Assembly (NCBI GenBank): GCA_947561395.2 | Contig: OX387187.1 | Span: forward strand, 30,795,829 to 30,859,828 | Direction: 5' to 3' | Length of the DNA: 64,000 nt | From: Buxus sempervirens | Lineage: Eukaryota > Streptophyta > Magnoliopsida > Buxales > Buxaceae | Notes under the pieces: generated by a model | What the model saw: only the letters and a program-made list of their open reading frames with translations | The model's database searches: none | Told to the model about the DNA's origin: nothing | Shown: one piece after another, positions 50,413-59,942 of the stretch | Layout of the letters: every line of letters starts with the position of its first letter | Position numbering within the stretch: position 1 is the first letter of the stretch | Program-made: the position numbers and the translations under genes

Positions 50413-53400
50413 TTAGGGGTGCGCGGCGGGCCGGCCCGGCACGGCCCGGCACGCCTCAGGTGTGCTCGGGCGGGCCGCGGGCCAGCCGTGCCGCGGGCCT
50501 GACGTGCCGCGGGCCTGGCGGGCCGCGGCACGCCAGGCCCATTTGCCCCAAACCCAAGCCCGGCACGGCACGCCCCAGCAGGCGTGCCGTGCCGGGCCTA
50601 GCCCGCCGGGCAGGCGGGCCGCCGCCGGGCCGGCGGGCCAATTAATTTTTTTTATTTTTAAAAATCCCAAAAAATCCCAAAAAAATCCCAAAAAATCCCC
50701 AAAAAATCCCAAAAAATTTCTGTAAAATACTTTTATTATTCACAAAATTGTTTTACACATATTGAGATAAATTTTGCTCAAAAAAATATAAATTCATTAA
50801 TTAGCATAAGTACACTTACAACTTTGCAAAAATTACATAATTACTTGAACAAATAATACTGCATCACTATAGTATAAGCACATCCCAACTAGGTTGGCAC
50901 CCACTCATCTATCTATCATTTGCAGTTTAAAAGAAACAAAAAAAAAGAGAAAGTACAATTCCTATACTTTGATTACAAAAATTATAACAAAACTTAGACT
51001 ACTCTAGTTGACTAAAATCAATATTCAAATCATCAAAGTCTCCAGCAAGTTGATCATCTTCATATTCTTGTTCTCTCAGTTCTGCCCTTAACCAATCTGT
51101 AAGACTAACACATGCTTGCACCATCTCCGGCGTTAATCTGCTCCTGTAATCATCCACGGTTCGTCCACCTGCACTAAAAGCTGATTCCGATGCAACTGTG
51201 GACACCGGAACCGTTAGTAGATCACGTGCCATGGCGGAAAGCACAGGATAATTAACCTGATTTTGCTTCCACCATGTCAAAATGTTAAAAGCATTATGCT
51301 CTTCTATAGTATTAAAACTCATTGGGGGGCTTTCTAAAAAAATCATTAATTCAGATGATCCCCCACTACTAGAAGCTGGTTGTTTTCCCTTTCTTCTCCC
51401 ACTTAAAAAATTCCAAGCGGAATTATTTGGTAGTGTTTGTTGGGTTCGTGTATGACTTTGTATGCTACTACTAGTATCGTATTCACAAAAAAGTCTTTCT
51501 AATAGATTTCTTATTTTACGTATATCTATTTGAAAAGTAGAATTCATATTTTCATTTATTCCATCTATTAAGTCTTCAACTCCTAATTTAATCCTAGGGT
51601 CCATTGTAGTAGCTAAACAATATAAATTAGGCATCTCTTGCCAATATTTTAAAAATTTAATTTCCATTGCAGGGATAATTTCCTTAGCAATGGGTACATC
51701 TCTATATTGTTTAAAACAAATACTTATTTGATATAAACAAGTTATAATACTTGAAGATGTTGGGTAATAAACTACTGATAAATATCTTGTTGCATCATAA
51801 AAAACTTTTAAAAAATCTCTTAAAATTTCGGCTATTTGCCAATCAAGATCCTCTAAGTCACTTTCAGGCATTTTACTTTTATAAAATATTGTAATTTCTT
51901 GTTTTAATCCTAATGCAGCTTCTAGCATTATATATGTTGAATTCCACCTATGTTCAACATCTAGGGTAATTTTTTTATATTGTTTTCCTAAAGTTTCACA
52001 ATAATATTTAAATTCTCTAGCGGTTGTGCTAGATTGTTTTATAAATCTTACTGCATCTCTAATATTTATTAAATGATGTTGAACAATTTTTAATCCATCT
52101 TGCACAACTAAATTAAGAATATGACAAGCACACCTAACATGAAATAAACTTCCATCTATATTTAAGTTTAATTGTTGTCTTAATATTCCTATTGCAACAT
52201 TATTAGCACTTGCATTATCAAGTGCTAGAGCCATTATTTTATTGTGTATTTTATAATTTCTTAGATTTCTACTTATAGCATTTGATATATTTATTCCAGT
52301 ATGGCTAGCATCTAGTGGTTCAAAAGTTATTATTCTTTTTTCCATATTCCAATTTTCATCAATATAATGTGCGGTTATAGCTAAATAGCTTATTTGTTGT
52401 CTACTTGTCCAAATATCTGAAGTTAAAGCTATTTTAAAAGTACTGTTTGACAAAGTTTCTATTAATGCAGTTTTCATTTTTCCATATAATTTTATGGCAT
52501 CCTTTCTTAAAGTGTGGCGTGAAAAAGGTTTAAATTGTGGTGCTAAATATTTAGTTAGTAAACGGTGAAATCTTTTAGAATCTATTAATCTAAAGGGTAA
52601 TTCTTCTTGAATTACCCACTTTACTATTTCAAGCCTAGTTTCTTCTTGATTAAAAATAAAATTACTTATAGCAACACTACTAGTAGAAATTTGGGTTTGC
52701 CTAGGGTCAATTTGGCCATGTTTTGGAAGGCATTTCTGCAAATGCCGGTTCAAGTGGCCTGTACCACCTTTGCCTTTACAACTAAACTGTTTTTTGCAAT
52801 GGTTACACACTGCCTTCTCTTCACTCCCTACACTTTCAATTGTAAAATTAAGCCAAACACTAGAGGTTCTACTCCTCTTAGTGCTCCTAGGTGGTAGGGA
52901 AGACGATCCCATATCCTGTGAAGGGAATTCTGTTTCAAGACCTTGGATGGGAGGGTCATTATATTGGGGTTGGGTTATATCATCAGAAAATACTGGGTCA
53001 GAAAGGGGTCTAAGATATTCCCTTTCTTCAGTGTCAAAAAACATAGGATACCTAGGGTCCATTATCAAATTTTTTGAAAAAAAAAATTCTTAATAAATAA
53101 TATTATAATAACTATTTGGTGATATTAATTTATAAGAAAGGTAGAAGGAGAGACTTACTTATAATAATAATATTTATACTAATTTTAAAATCAGAAAATT
53201 AAATAGAAGAATACCTCTTTAGAATGAATCTTGAACTTTGCAATTGAAGCCTTCAACCTCCAGAGTCCAATTTCCCACTTTTGATGCTTGAACAATTAGA
53301 AGAGATTGAGTATCACCAATTTCCAATTACAACAATTAGAGCAAAGAACTATTTGATAATCAATTAGAAGAGAGTAGGAGATTGTAGAAGTGGTGTGGTT

Positions 53401-53926
53401 TGGAGTGGGAAAGGGAGTGGCTATTTATAGAAATTAAAAGTGGCTTTTTACTACCTCTACCATTCAATATGACTGTTATTTTGCAGTTGGAAGGGTAGAA
53501 AAGGTCTTTTTATCATCAATTACAACTATATCCCCCCAATATAGTTGTTATATGGCTGTTGGGGGGGTAAAATAGGCATAAAAATGGCTAAAAGCCACTT
53601 GTATGGAGGGAAAAGAGAGCTAGCCAACGGCTAGCTCTCTGGCGGGCCAGGCGGGCCGCCGGGCGGGCCGGCCCGCGTGCCCAACGGGCTCGCGCGCGGG
53701 CCAGCCCGCTTGGGCCCGCGCGCGCCCGCGCGCGCCCACGCCGAGCGCGGGCCCGGGCTGGCACGCGGGCCCGCGTGCCGCGGCCCGCGTGCCCTGGCGG
53801 GCCGTGCCCAAACGGGCCGTGCCCCCAGGGCCCTAGGCCCGTGGCGTGCCCGGGCCAGCCCAGGCATGCCACAGGCGTGCCGGGCCGTGCCGGGCTCGGG
53901 CCGGCATGGCCCGTTGCTCATGCCTA
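50413..53926 (-). mobile_element. Apparently complete hAT transposon
   Basis: A 3514-bp element flanked by a perfect 8-bp target duplication CGGTAAAC (50405-50412 and 53927-53934). Ends are TTAGGGGTG on the left and CATGCCTA on the right, so the short terminal repeat is imperfect, with one extra T at the left. Both sub-terminal regions (about 50420-50640 and 53640-53920) are extremely GC-rich, with dense GGGCCGGC/GGCACGGCCCG repeats in both orientations, the presumed transposase-binding sites; they contrast sharply with the AT-rich core. One uninterrupted transposase gene lies between. The intact duplication and intact frame suggest recent movement. Confidence 0.95.
50999..53068 (-). CDS. hAT transposase (BED zinc finger, RICESLEEPER-like)
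   Basis: A 689-residue single-exon protein that cuts and pastes hAT DNA transposons in the nucleus. Residues about 69-117 form a BED zinc finger (C88-x2-C91 and H105-x3-H109, in VCNHCKK and HLNRHLQKC). The RNase H-like core follows, with the hAT catalytic aspartates in TSDIW (D218) and LALDNASAN (D284). The glutamate lies in ASESAFSAGGR (E628), within the C-terminal dimerisation region that includes LTWWKQN and ends near TDWLRAEL. The length is normal for plant Ac/RICESLEEPER-type transposases and all key residues are present. The AT-rich coding sequence lies between the GC-rich ends of its own element. The start at 53068 is the first ATG of the frame; a second in-frame ATG is two codons later. 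About 860 bases upstream, inside the element, would hold its promoter. It could be an active enzyme or a very recently silenced one. Confidence 0.95.
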   Translation of the reverse strand: MIMDPRYPMFFDTEEREYLRPLSDPVFSDDITQPQYNDPPIQGLETEFPSQDMGSSSLPPRSTKRSRTSSVWLNFTIESVGSEEKAVCNHCKKQFSCKGKGGTGHLNRHLQKCLPKHGQIDPRQTQISTSSVAISNFIFNQEETRLEIVKWVIQEELPFRLIDSKRFHRLLTKYLAPQFKPFSRHTLRKDAIKLYGKMKTALIETLSNSTFKIALTSDIWTSRQQISYLAITAHYIDENWNMEKRIITFEPLDASHTGINISNAISRNLRNYKIHNKIMALALDNASANNVAIGILRQQLNLNIDGSLFHVRCACHILNLVVQDGLKIVQHHLINIRDAVRFIKQSSTTAREFKYYCETLGKQYKKITLDVEHRWNSTYIMLEAALGLKQEITIFYKSKMPESDLEDLDWQIAEILRDFLKVFYDATRYLSVVYYPTSSSIITCLYQISICFKQYRDVPIAKEIIPAMEIKFLKYWQEMPNLYCLATTMDPRIKLGVEDLIDGINENMNSTFQIDIRKIRNLLERLFCEYDTSSSIQSHTRTQQTLPNNSAWNFLSGRRKGKQPASSSGGSSELMIFLESPPMSFNTIEEHNAFNILTWWKQNQVNYPVLSAMARDLLTVPVSTVASESAFSAGGRTVDDYRSRLTPEMVQACVSLTDWLRAELREQEYEDDQLAGDFDDLNIDFSQLE

Positions 53927-53934
53927 CGGTAAAC

Positions 53935-54830
53935 ATTAACATTAACAAAGCTCATCGTTTCTTATAGCTTGTAGGTTTGCGGGGCCCATCTGTACCAAAC
54001 ATGCATTGCTTAAAATATCTGTTGCTTTTTTTTGGGGTGAAAATTTTCTCTTTCTTATATGGACTCGTACTCATACGGAGCATTAAATGGGGGACGTGCG
54101 GAACAAGGTGACGTGTCGATCATATTTAAATAAAGTATCACAAAATCTGAATTATTTTGAAAAAATATCACTGTACCAAACAGGCGTTGCTTGAAATATC
54201 TGTGGCTTTTTTTTTTCTTTTCTAAGAGTATTAACAACAGATTCCCTAAGGAAATTTGCAACTTTTGTATTTTAGGAATCCTTCAACCGATATCAGATTC
54301 CCTAAAATAAATGATGAAAATATTAAAATATTACTTGCTTTTTAAACATCATTACTTTTAAGCATTTTTTATGGTTTTTTATTATAACAATTTGACATAA
54401 AACATACCGATTTGACATAAATTTAAAGTGGTTTGAGATTAAAAAAGTTACCGTAGTTCCTTAAATTTGAGAAAACACTGTAGCAATCTCTAAATATATT
54501 TAAAGAATAATATAAGGATAGGGAAGCTGTTACAAGTTAAATTTTGCCTTATTCCTTCATTTTCTTCATTATTTTAAAGATAAGGAGTAAAATAAAGAAT
54601 TTGCTGCTAATGCTCTAATGTAGACTTGTACTGATAATGAGCATTAAATGGGGGACGTGCGGAACAACCTTACGCATTGAACTTATTTAAATAAAGTATC
54701 ACTAAAAACCAATTGTCCTGCAGCCCAAAACCCTGCGAGCCAACCACCCAAGACGCCACTGCAGCCCCGCTTAATATAATAGATTATTGTACGGCCTTAT
54801 CCTCTCAGAGCCCGCATGTGCCTTAAACAT
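53935..54830. promoter_or_regulatory. Upstream region of the ankyrin gene with duplicated blocks
   Basis: Two blocks are repeated. GAGCATTAAATGGGGGACGT.. with a following TATTTAAATAAAGTATCAC occurs at about 54079-54140 and 54640-54701. TGTACCAAACA.GC.TTGCTT..ATATCTGT occurs at about 53991 and 54172. GACGTGTCG (54110-54118) looks like an ACGT-core (ABRE/G-box-type) site. These are sequence observations; regulation is inferred. Confidence 0.5.
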
Positions 54831-54840
54831 CTATAAATTA
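54831..54840 (+). promoter_or_regulatory. Likely TATA box of the ankyrin-PGG gene
   Basis: CTATAAATTA lies only about 30 bases before the first ATG (54866). With the usual 25-35 base spacing, transcription would start at or near 54862-54870. The first ATG would then be missed or poorly used, favouring the in-frame ATG at 54920. Confidence 0.55.
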
Positions 54841-54865
54841 GGATTCCCGGCCCTCTAAATCTTGC

Positions 54866-57219
54866 ATGTCTTTAAAAGCTTCCAAGTTTTTGGCCTCCAG
54901 TGCACCATTTTCATTAGAGATGTCTGAGGAAATTAAGGATCTGCGAAAAATAATAGAGGCTCTGAAGATCGTTCGTGAGGCGGAAGTCATTGATCGATTG
55001 TACTCATTAATTATGGATCTGCAAAAAATGGACCCGGAGTTGAAGAACGCTGCAGAGACTGGAGACATTGATAAATTGTACTCATTAATTGAGCAAAACC
55101 CCTCCATTCTCGATGGTCTTGATGCACTCCAGTTCGTTGATACTCCCCTGCACATAGCAGCAAGGGATGGGAAAGCTGATTTTGCGATGGAGATTGCGAA
55201 TCTAAAGCCTTCGCTGGCTAGCAAGCTAAACAAAAAGGGGCTCAGTCCCATGCATCTGGCTCTGGAAAATGGACACGAGAGCATAGCGAGAGGGCTGGTG
55301 CAGGTTAACAAAGAACTCGTCCGTGTCAAGGGAAAAGGAGGGAGAACTCCACTCCACGATGTGGCTTCTACTGGGAATTTATCTCTGTTGAGCGTCTTTC
55401 TCGATGCTTGCCCAGCTTCTGTTGAGGACACGACAGTTCAACTGGAGACTGCTCTTCACCTTGCCGTGAAATCCAGCGAGTTGAAAGCGTTTTCGCTTCT
55501 GTTGAAATCGCTGGAAAGGCAACATAAGAGTGAGATCCTGAGCTGGAGGGATAACCATGGCAACACCGTGTTGCATGTGGCTACCTCAGAGTATATTCAA
55601 GTATATTCTTTATATATATATCGATATATCTTCATACATTCTTCTTTGGTCGATCCCCTTCAATTAATTATGTCAGGCATTTTTTGACTTAAATTAAGAT
55701 TAATGCTCTGGCAGGATTTTCAAGTAAATGATATTAATACAGAGGGAAAGACAGCCCTGGAAGAGGCTCTGAACAACGTTGCTGAGGCGGGAGACATCAA
55801 TGGCTTGTACTCATTAATTAAGCAAAACCACTCCATTCTTGATGGTCTTGATGCACTCCAGTTCGTTGATACTCCCCTACACATAGCAGCAAGGGATGGG
55901 AAAGCCGAATTTGCGATGGAGATAGCGAATCTGAAGCCTTCGTTGGCCAGAAAGCTAAACGAAGACGGGCTCAGTCCCATGCATCTGGCTCTGGAAAAGG
56001 AACACTGGAGCATAGCGAGAGGGCTGGTGCGGGTTGACAAAGAACTCGTCCGTGTCAAAGGAAAAGGAGGGAGGACTCCACTCCACGTAGTGGCTTCTAC
56101 TGGGAATTCAGATCTGTTAAAGGTCTTTCTCGATGCTTGCCCAGCTTCTGTTGAGGACACGACTGCTCAACTGGAGACTGCTCTTCACCTTGCCGTGAAA
56201 GAGGACACGACAGTTCAACTGGTGACTGCTCTTCACCTGGACACGACAGTGGACACGACAGTTCAACTGGAGACTGCTCTTCACCTTGTGAAGAGCAAGG
56301 TGAAGGGCAAGTGGCAAGCTTTTTTGCTTCTGTTGGAATCGCTCAGAAAGCAAGATAAGAGTGAGATCCTGAGCTGGGGGGATAACCATGGCAACACCGT
56401 GCTGCATGTGGCAACCACAGAAAATAAGCACAAGGTAGGCTTGGCCTGTTGAGATATATATCGATAGATCTTCATACATTCTTCTTTGATCGATCCCCTT
56501 CAATTAATTAACCTCGTATGTCAGTCATTTTTTTTACTTAAATTAAGATTAATACTCTTGTTGTTATGCAGTTTGTTAAGAAGCTGCTCCGGCAGGATTT
56601 TCAAGTAAATCATATGAATACAGAGGGAAAGACAGCCCGGGACATATTGTTGAAACAAGGAAAGCAAGGGCACAAGCTAGAACGTCCCTTCTGGCAGGCC
56701 GGGGCTTTAAGGTCGGATGAGATTTTATCTGATAAGAGAGGCATGGTACTTGTGATGGCGTTGATCCGAAGGAGATTCTTCTCGTGGAACTTCATCGCCT
56801 ACCTCCGGTACAATCCGTGGATAGACTCCCAAGAAAGTATGCGCGATGCACTTCTGGTGGTGGTGGGGCTGATCGCCAGCGCCACTTACCAGTCGGGGAT
56901 CAGCCCTCCCGTCGATAAATGGCCGCACAAATTCCAATTTTATTGCTATTTATTTCTCAACTCTCTGGGGTTTGACGTGTCTCTCGCAATGCTGATGATC
57001 CTCACAAGGGGTTTACCTCTGCAAGGTGTGCTGGCATTCGCCCTGCTGTCCATGTGGGCTAATTACGGCTATTCAATGCAGAGCATAGCACCACAAGGAC
57101 ACGGTCTAATGTTCTTTCTTTTCGGTTATGTTTTCCCAATTCTCAGCACATTCACTTGTGTGTTAGTGTGGGAACTAGCGCAGAAAGTAAAATTGGCGTG
57201 GAAAGTTTGGCTACGTTGA
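54866..57219 (+). CDS. Ankyrin-repeat protein with PGG membrane domain (ACD6/ITN1-like)
   Basis: Three exons, all joined in phase 0: 54866-55600, 55715-56434 and 56572-57219, giving about 700 residues. Introns are GT..AG (GTATAT..GGCAG and GTAGGC..TGCAG). Exons 1 and 2 each encode about five to six ankyrin repeats (DTPLHIAARDGKA, LSPMHLALENGH, GRTPLHDVASTGN, NTVLHVAT). Exon 3 encodes the PGG domain with four predicted membrane helices at about 578-595, 606-629, 634-653 and 663-687 (ALLVVVGLIASATYQSGISP is the PGG signature). This family (ACD6, ITN1 and relatives) sits in the plasma membrane or endomembranes and acts in salicylate-linked defence or salt-stress signalling; which role applies here is unknown. 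Exon 1, its intron and exon 2 are an internal duplication. From the TATA box position, translation may begin at the second ATG (54920, MSEEIKD). The frame is intact, so the gene is probably functional. Confidence 0.88.
55045..56571 (+). repeat. Internal exon-intron duplication within the ankyrin gene
   Basis: About 730 bases beginning AACGCTGCAGAGACTGG (55045) recur from 55776. The copy includes the intron, since both introns share ATATATCGATA and TCATACATTCTTCTTTG. In the upstream copy the counterpart of the first 21 bases of exon 3 (TTTGTTAAGAAGCTGCTCCG region) is missing, and a CAG that is coding in exon 3 (56591-56593) serves as the acceptor at 55712-55714. Confidence 0.85.
56155..56292 (+). 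repeat. Intragenic minisatellite in exon 2
   Basis: A unit of about 39-48 bases (GAGGACACGACAGTTCAACT, then GGAGACTGCTCTTCACCT) is repeated about three times with a 12-base partial unit. Exon 1 has it once (55425-55470). The frame is kept, but the fifth ankyrin repeat of exon 2 is stretched into VQLVTALHLDTTVDTTVQLE-type sequence, probably disrupting its fold. Confidence 0.85.
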
Positions 57220-57564
57220 GCCACAGGCGAATGTTAGAGATGCAGACTCCTCCGTGGAAATAAATTAATTGTAATGGGGTTGAGTGAAATAAACTTAATT
57301 GCAGTGTTAGTTCTTATATATTAATGGTTGCATCTATATATGTTTACTTAGTCTTAATTTCTAGAGTCCTTTCTATTGAACCTTCAAGAGTCGACTCTTG
57401 TAAATGGCCAGGCATTATCAATGGAGCGATCTTCTCTTTTCGTGATCTGCATATAATAAAAAAAACTGGGGTTCTGATGCTTTGTTCTAACTGATTTACT
57501 CTCTACTTGTTCAGAGTCCATTAGTTGGCTCTGATGGCACTAGGTCAAACTTCTTCACCTCTAA
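57220..57564. other. 3' flank of the ankyrin gene
   Basis: Presumed 3' untranslated region and downstream DNA. GAAATAAACTTAATT near 57287 is a candidate polyadenylation context. Nothing else assignable. Confidence 0.4.
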
Positions 57565-59198
57565 ATCATAAGAAATGGTTAAACTGCTGTAAGAAATAAA
57601 TAGATCAATATCCTGAAGAGAACGGTAATGAGAAACAGAGAACAAGACGGAGATTGATACAAATTTACGTGGTTTTGCCCTCAATACCTAAATTCACGGG
57701 TGTACAATGTGAAGTTATTCTGCAAGAGTGATCATTAATTTCCTCCCTGCTTCAAACCTATAAATAAAATTTTAGATAAGCGTCCCATCAAAAGATTAGA
57801 AAAAATTTATAGATAAGAGTTGTACGGTCCGCTTTTTTTTTTTTTTTTTTGGGTACGGTCCGCTTTTCGAACTCCAAAACTTCGTGACCCATTGTTAAAG
57901 TCAACACATCTACGTCACAAGGCCACCATTGGAAAACTCAAATTTCTTTTGTGGTTTTTCCTTTTTTTTTTTTTTTTCCTTTTTCTTTTTTTTTTGGCTT
58001 GGCGAGGCAATATACAAATAGAAAATCAAATTTCTCTGTTGGAAGAAGCACGGAGATTTGGAAAAGAAGGTATAATTTTTTCTTTTCTTTTTTTTCCTTT
58101 GGACTATAGTAACACATACAATATATAACAATAAAGGTAAACATAGTGGAGCTACTCCATGAAAAATACGTTGGTCCAATGGTAAAGCATTTGTGTGCAT
58201 GCTAGCTTCATACGACGAACTTTACACGTCTTTCATCTTTGGTTACAATAGATCAAAATAGCCAATTATTGCTCCTACTGATATTTTAATCCCCTTTTTC
58301 AGTCCGAATATAATTCAAAATTTTGATTACTCGAATAACACGAAGAAGAAATTGAAAACTAAAGGTCAATATGATTAAAGATTTGAATCATCTATAGTTG
58401 GACCACCTGTAAAATGGTCCAACTGTAGCCAATGCCTTGCAGTCACATGGGCCTACATGGCTAACGCAGACCTGACAAATGTCTGTGCCTGGCTGCATGG
58501 CATTGGCTACGGTCTCCAAGAAAAAATGCTTATAAAACAAAACAGAGAATATGGAGAGACAAATTTACATGGTTTGGCCTTAAATGCCTAGTCCACAGGC
58601 ATTTAGTGTGAAGTTATCCTACTAGAGAACGAGGCGAATACATTAGGATGATCTTCTAAGCTCCATCACTATGCTCTCAAAAAACCTAAACCTTTGTCAA
58701 AACAAAAAAATGCAACACACACTGAAAAGGACCTAATTTCCCCCTTATATAAAACTCCCAAAACTTTGTGGCCCCAACTAATGAACATTCCGGTTTGTTA
58801 AATCCAAGACATTACATCACAGTGAACAACATTGGAAATAAAATTTTGTATTACGGTTTTTGCTTGGAGGTAGAATAAAAATAGAAAATCAAATTTCTCC
58901 CAGATTTTGTTGCTTTGAAGAAAAGCACAGATATTTAAAAGTGACTACAAAGAAAAAGGAATAAAATGTTTCTAAAGAAGCAAGATTTGGGAGCGCTTTT
59001 TTGAAATCCATGTGTGACGTCTCGAAATCCACATTGCTCAGGAAGAATGAAGTTCTATATATATAGTCTTGTGACTTCCTCAAACGACGAATCCTTTTGG
59101 GGTAAAACCCAAAAGCAAAACCGTGAGGCCCAATAGGCCAAAGCAAACAATATTGTTGCTCATGGGACTGGGGCATTACATAATGATATAAGAACTAG
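57565..59198. repeat. Dispersed 1.6-kb repeat, copy 2
   Basis: Second copy of 6483-8074 in the same orientation, starting near ATCATAAGAAATGG and ending AAGAACTAG. Differences are mostly small indels in poly-T tracts (about 57833-57851 and 57960-57995). No coding potential seen. It is directly followed by a Helitron-like 3' end. Confidence 0.7.
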
Positions 59199-59225
59199 CA
59201 AAAACCCCGTGCGATGCACGGGCTA
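59195..59225 (-). mobile_element. Candidate Helitron 3' terminus
   Basis: On the minus strand the sequence reads CCCGTGCATCGCACGGGG, a strong hairpin, followed by TTTTTG and CTAG and then T. This is the textbook 3' end of a plant Helitron (hairpin, short spacer, CTRR, insertion before T). The 5' TC end, which should lie at higher coordinates, was not found, so the extent is unknown. The adjacent repeat copy at 8074 also ends in CTAG but lacks the hairpin. Confidence 0.5.
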
Positions 59226-59942
59226 CCGAAGAAATGACACTTTGAACAATTTATAATAACTACAAGGAAAAAAATACTATAATATATAACAGGTTTACAA
59301 ATGGGATATTATTTGAAAAAAAAAACCACCTTACAACCAACTTTCAAGTTACAAAATAAGAAGTTGCAAGTAGCAAAATCATCTATTTTTTCTAAATTAA
59401 TGGAATGGTATCGTTATATGGTTATACAATAATAGGACATGAGCACATTCTCCTTTACAAAATCATAAGATGAAACTTCCCAGAACTTTGGTATAAACCT
59501 TGCCCAATAGAAAATTAATGACAACACTTTCAACTTCAATGCAGCAGTCCTCTGGCCCTTTCTTTCGAAAATACAACTGTTTCTTCCCTTCCATAATGTC
59601 CAAAGAATCTTTCGTCGGCATAAATTATACAAATGAGCTTGCCTACCCCCTCCCACTTTCAACCCGAACAACTTAATGCTGCCTCTAGTAGCTTCTTTGG
59701 CCTAGACCAATTCATATCAAACCTACAAAAATGTAATTCTAACCCTGTTAGGCACAACAATAATGAATGAAAATGTGACTTAAGGAAATTATAGAAAATC
59801 CAACCTATCTCAAAATTTCTCAATGAAACAATTAAGCAGTTAATGAACTAAAATATATATCATTTGGATGTTTAAGTTCATATCATTTGGAGGTGAACAC
59901 CTTATCATGATCACTCACAATCCTTCAATTCATGTGCATAAC
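59226..59942 (-). mobile_element. LINE (L1-type) C-terminal fragment and flanking DNA
   Basis: Minus strand 59671-59414 reads RRKILWTLWKGRNSCIFERK followed by LKVLSLIFYWARF, the characteristic end of plant L1-type ORF2 proteins (usual form WxIWLERNxRIFxxK..LFxWxxA). It is a short truncated fragment. The surrounding AT-rich DNA (59226-59410, 59680-59942) shows nothing else. Confidence 0.5.

Noticed and set aside
50413-50725. Overlapping Pro/Ala/Arg-rich frames at both ends of the hAT element
   Set aside because: They are by-products of GC-rich sub-terminal repeats, where stop codons are rare by composition.
54838-55431. 197-codon antisense frame opposite ankyrin exon 1 (and a similar one opposite exon 2)
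   Set aside because: Shadow of the ankyrin coding sequence; serine-rich composition and no homology.
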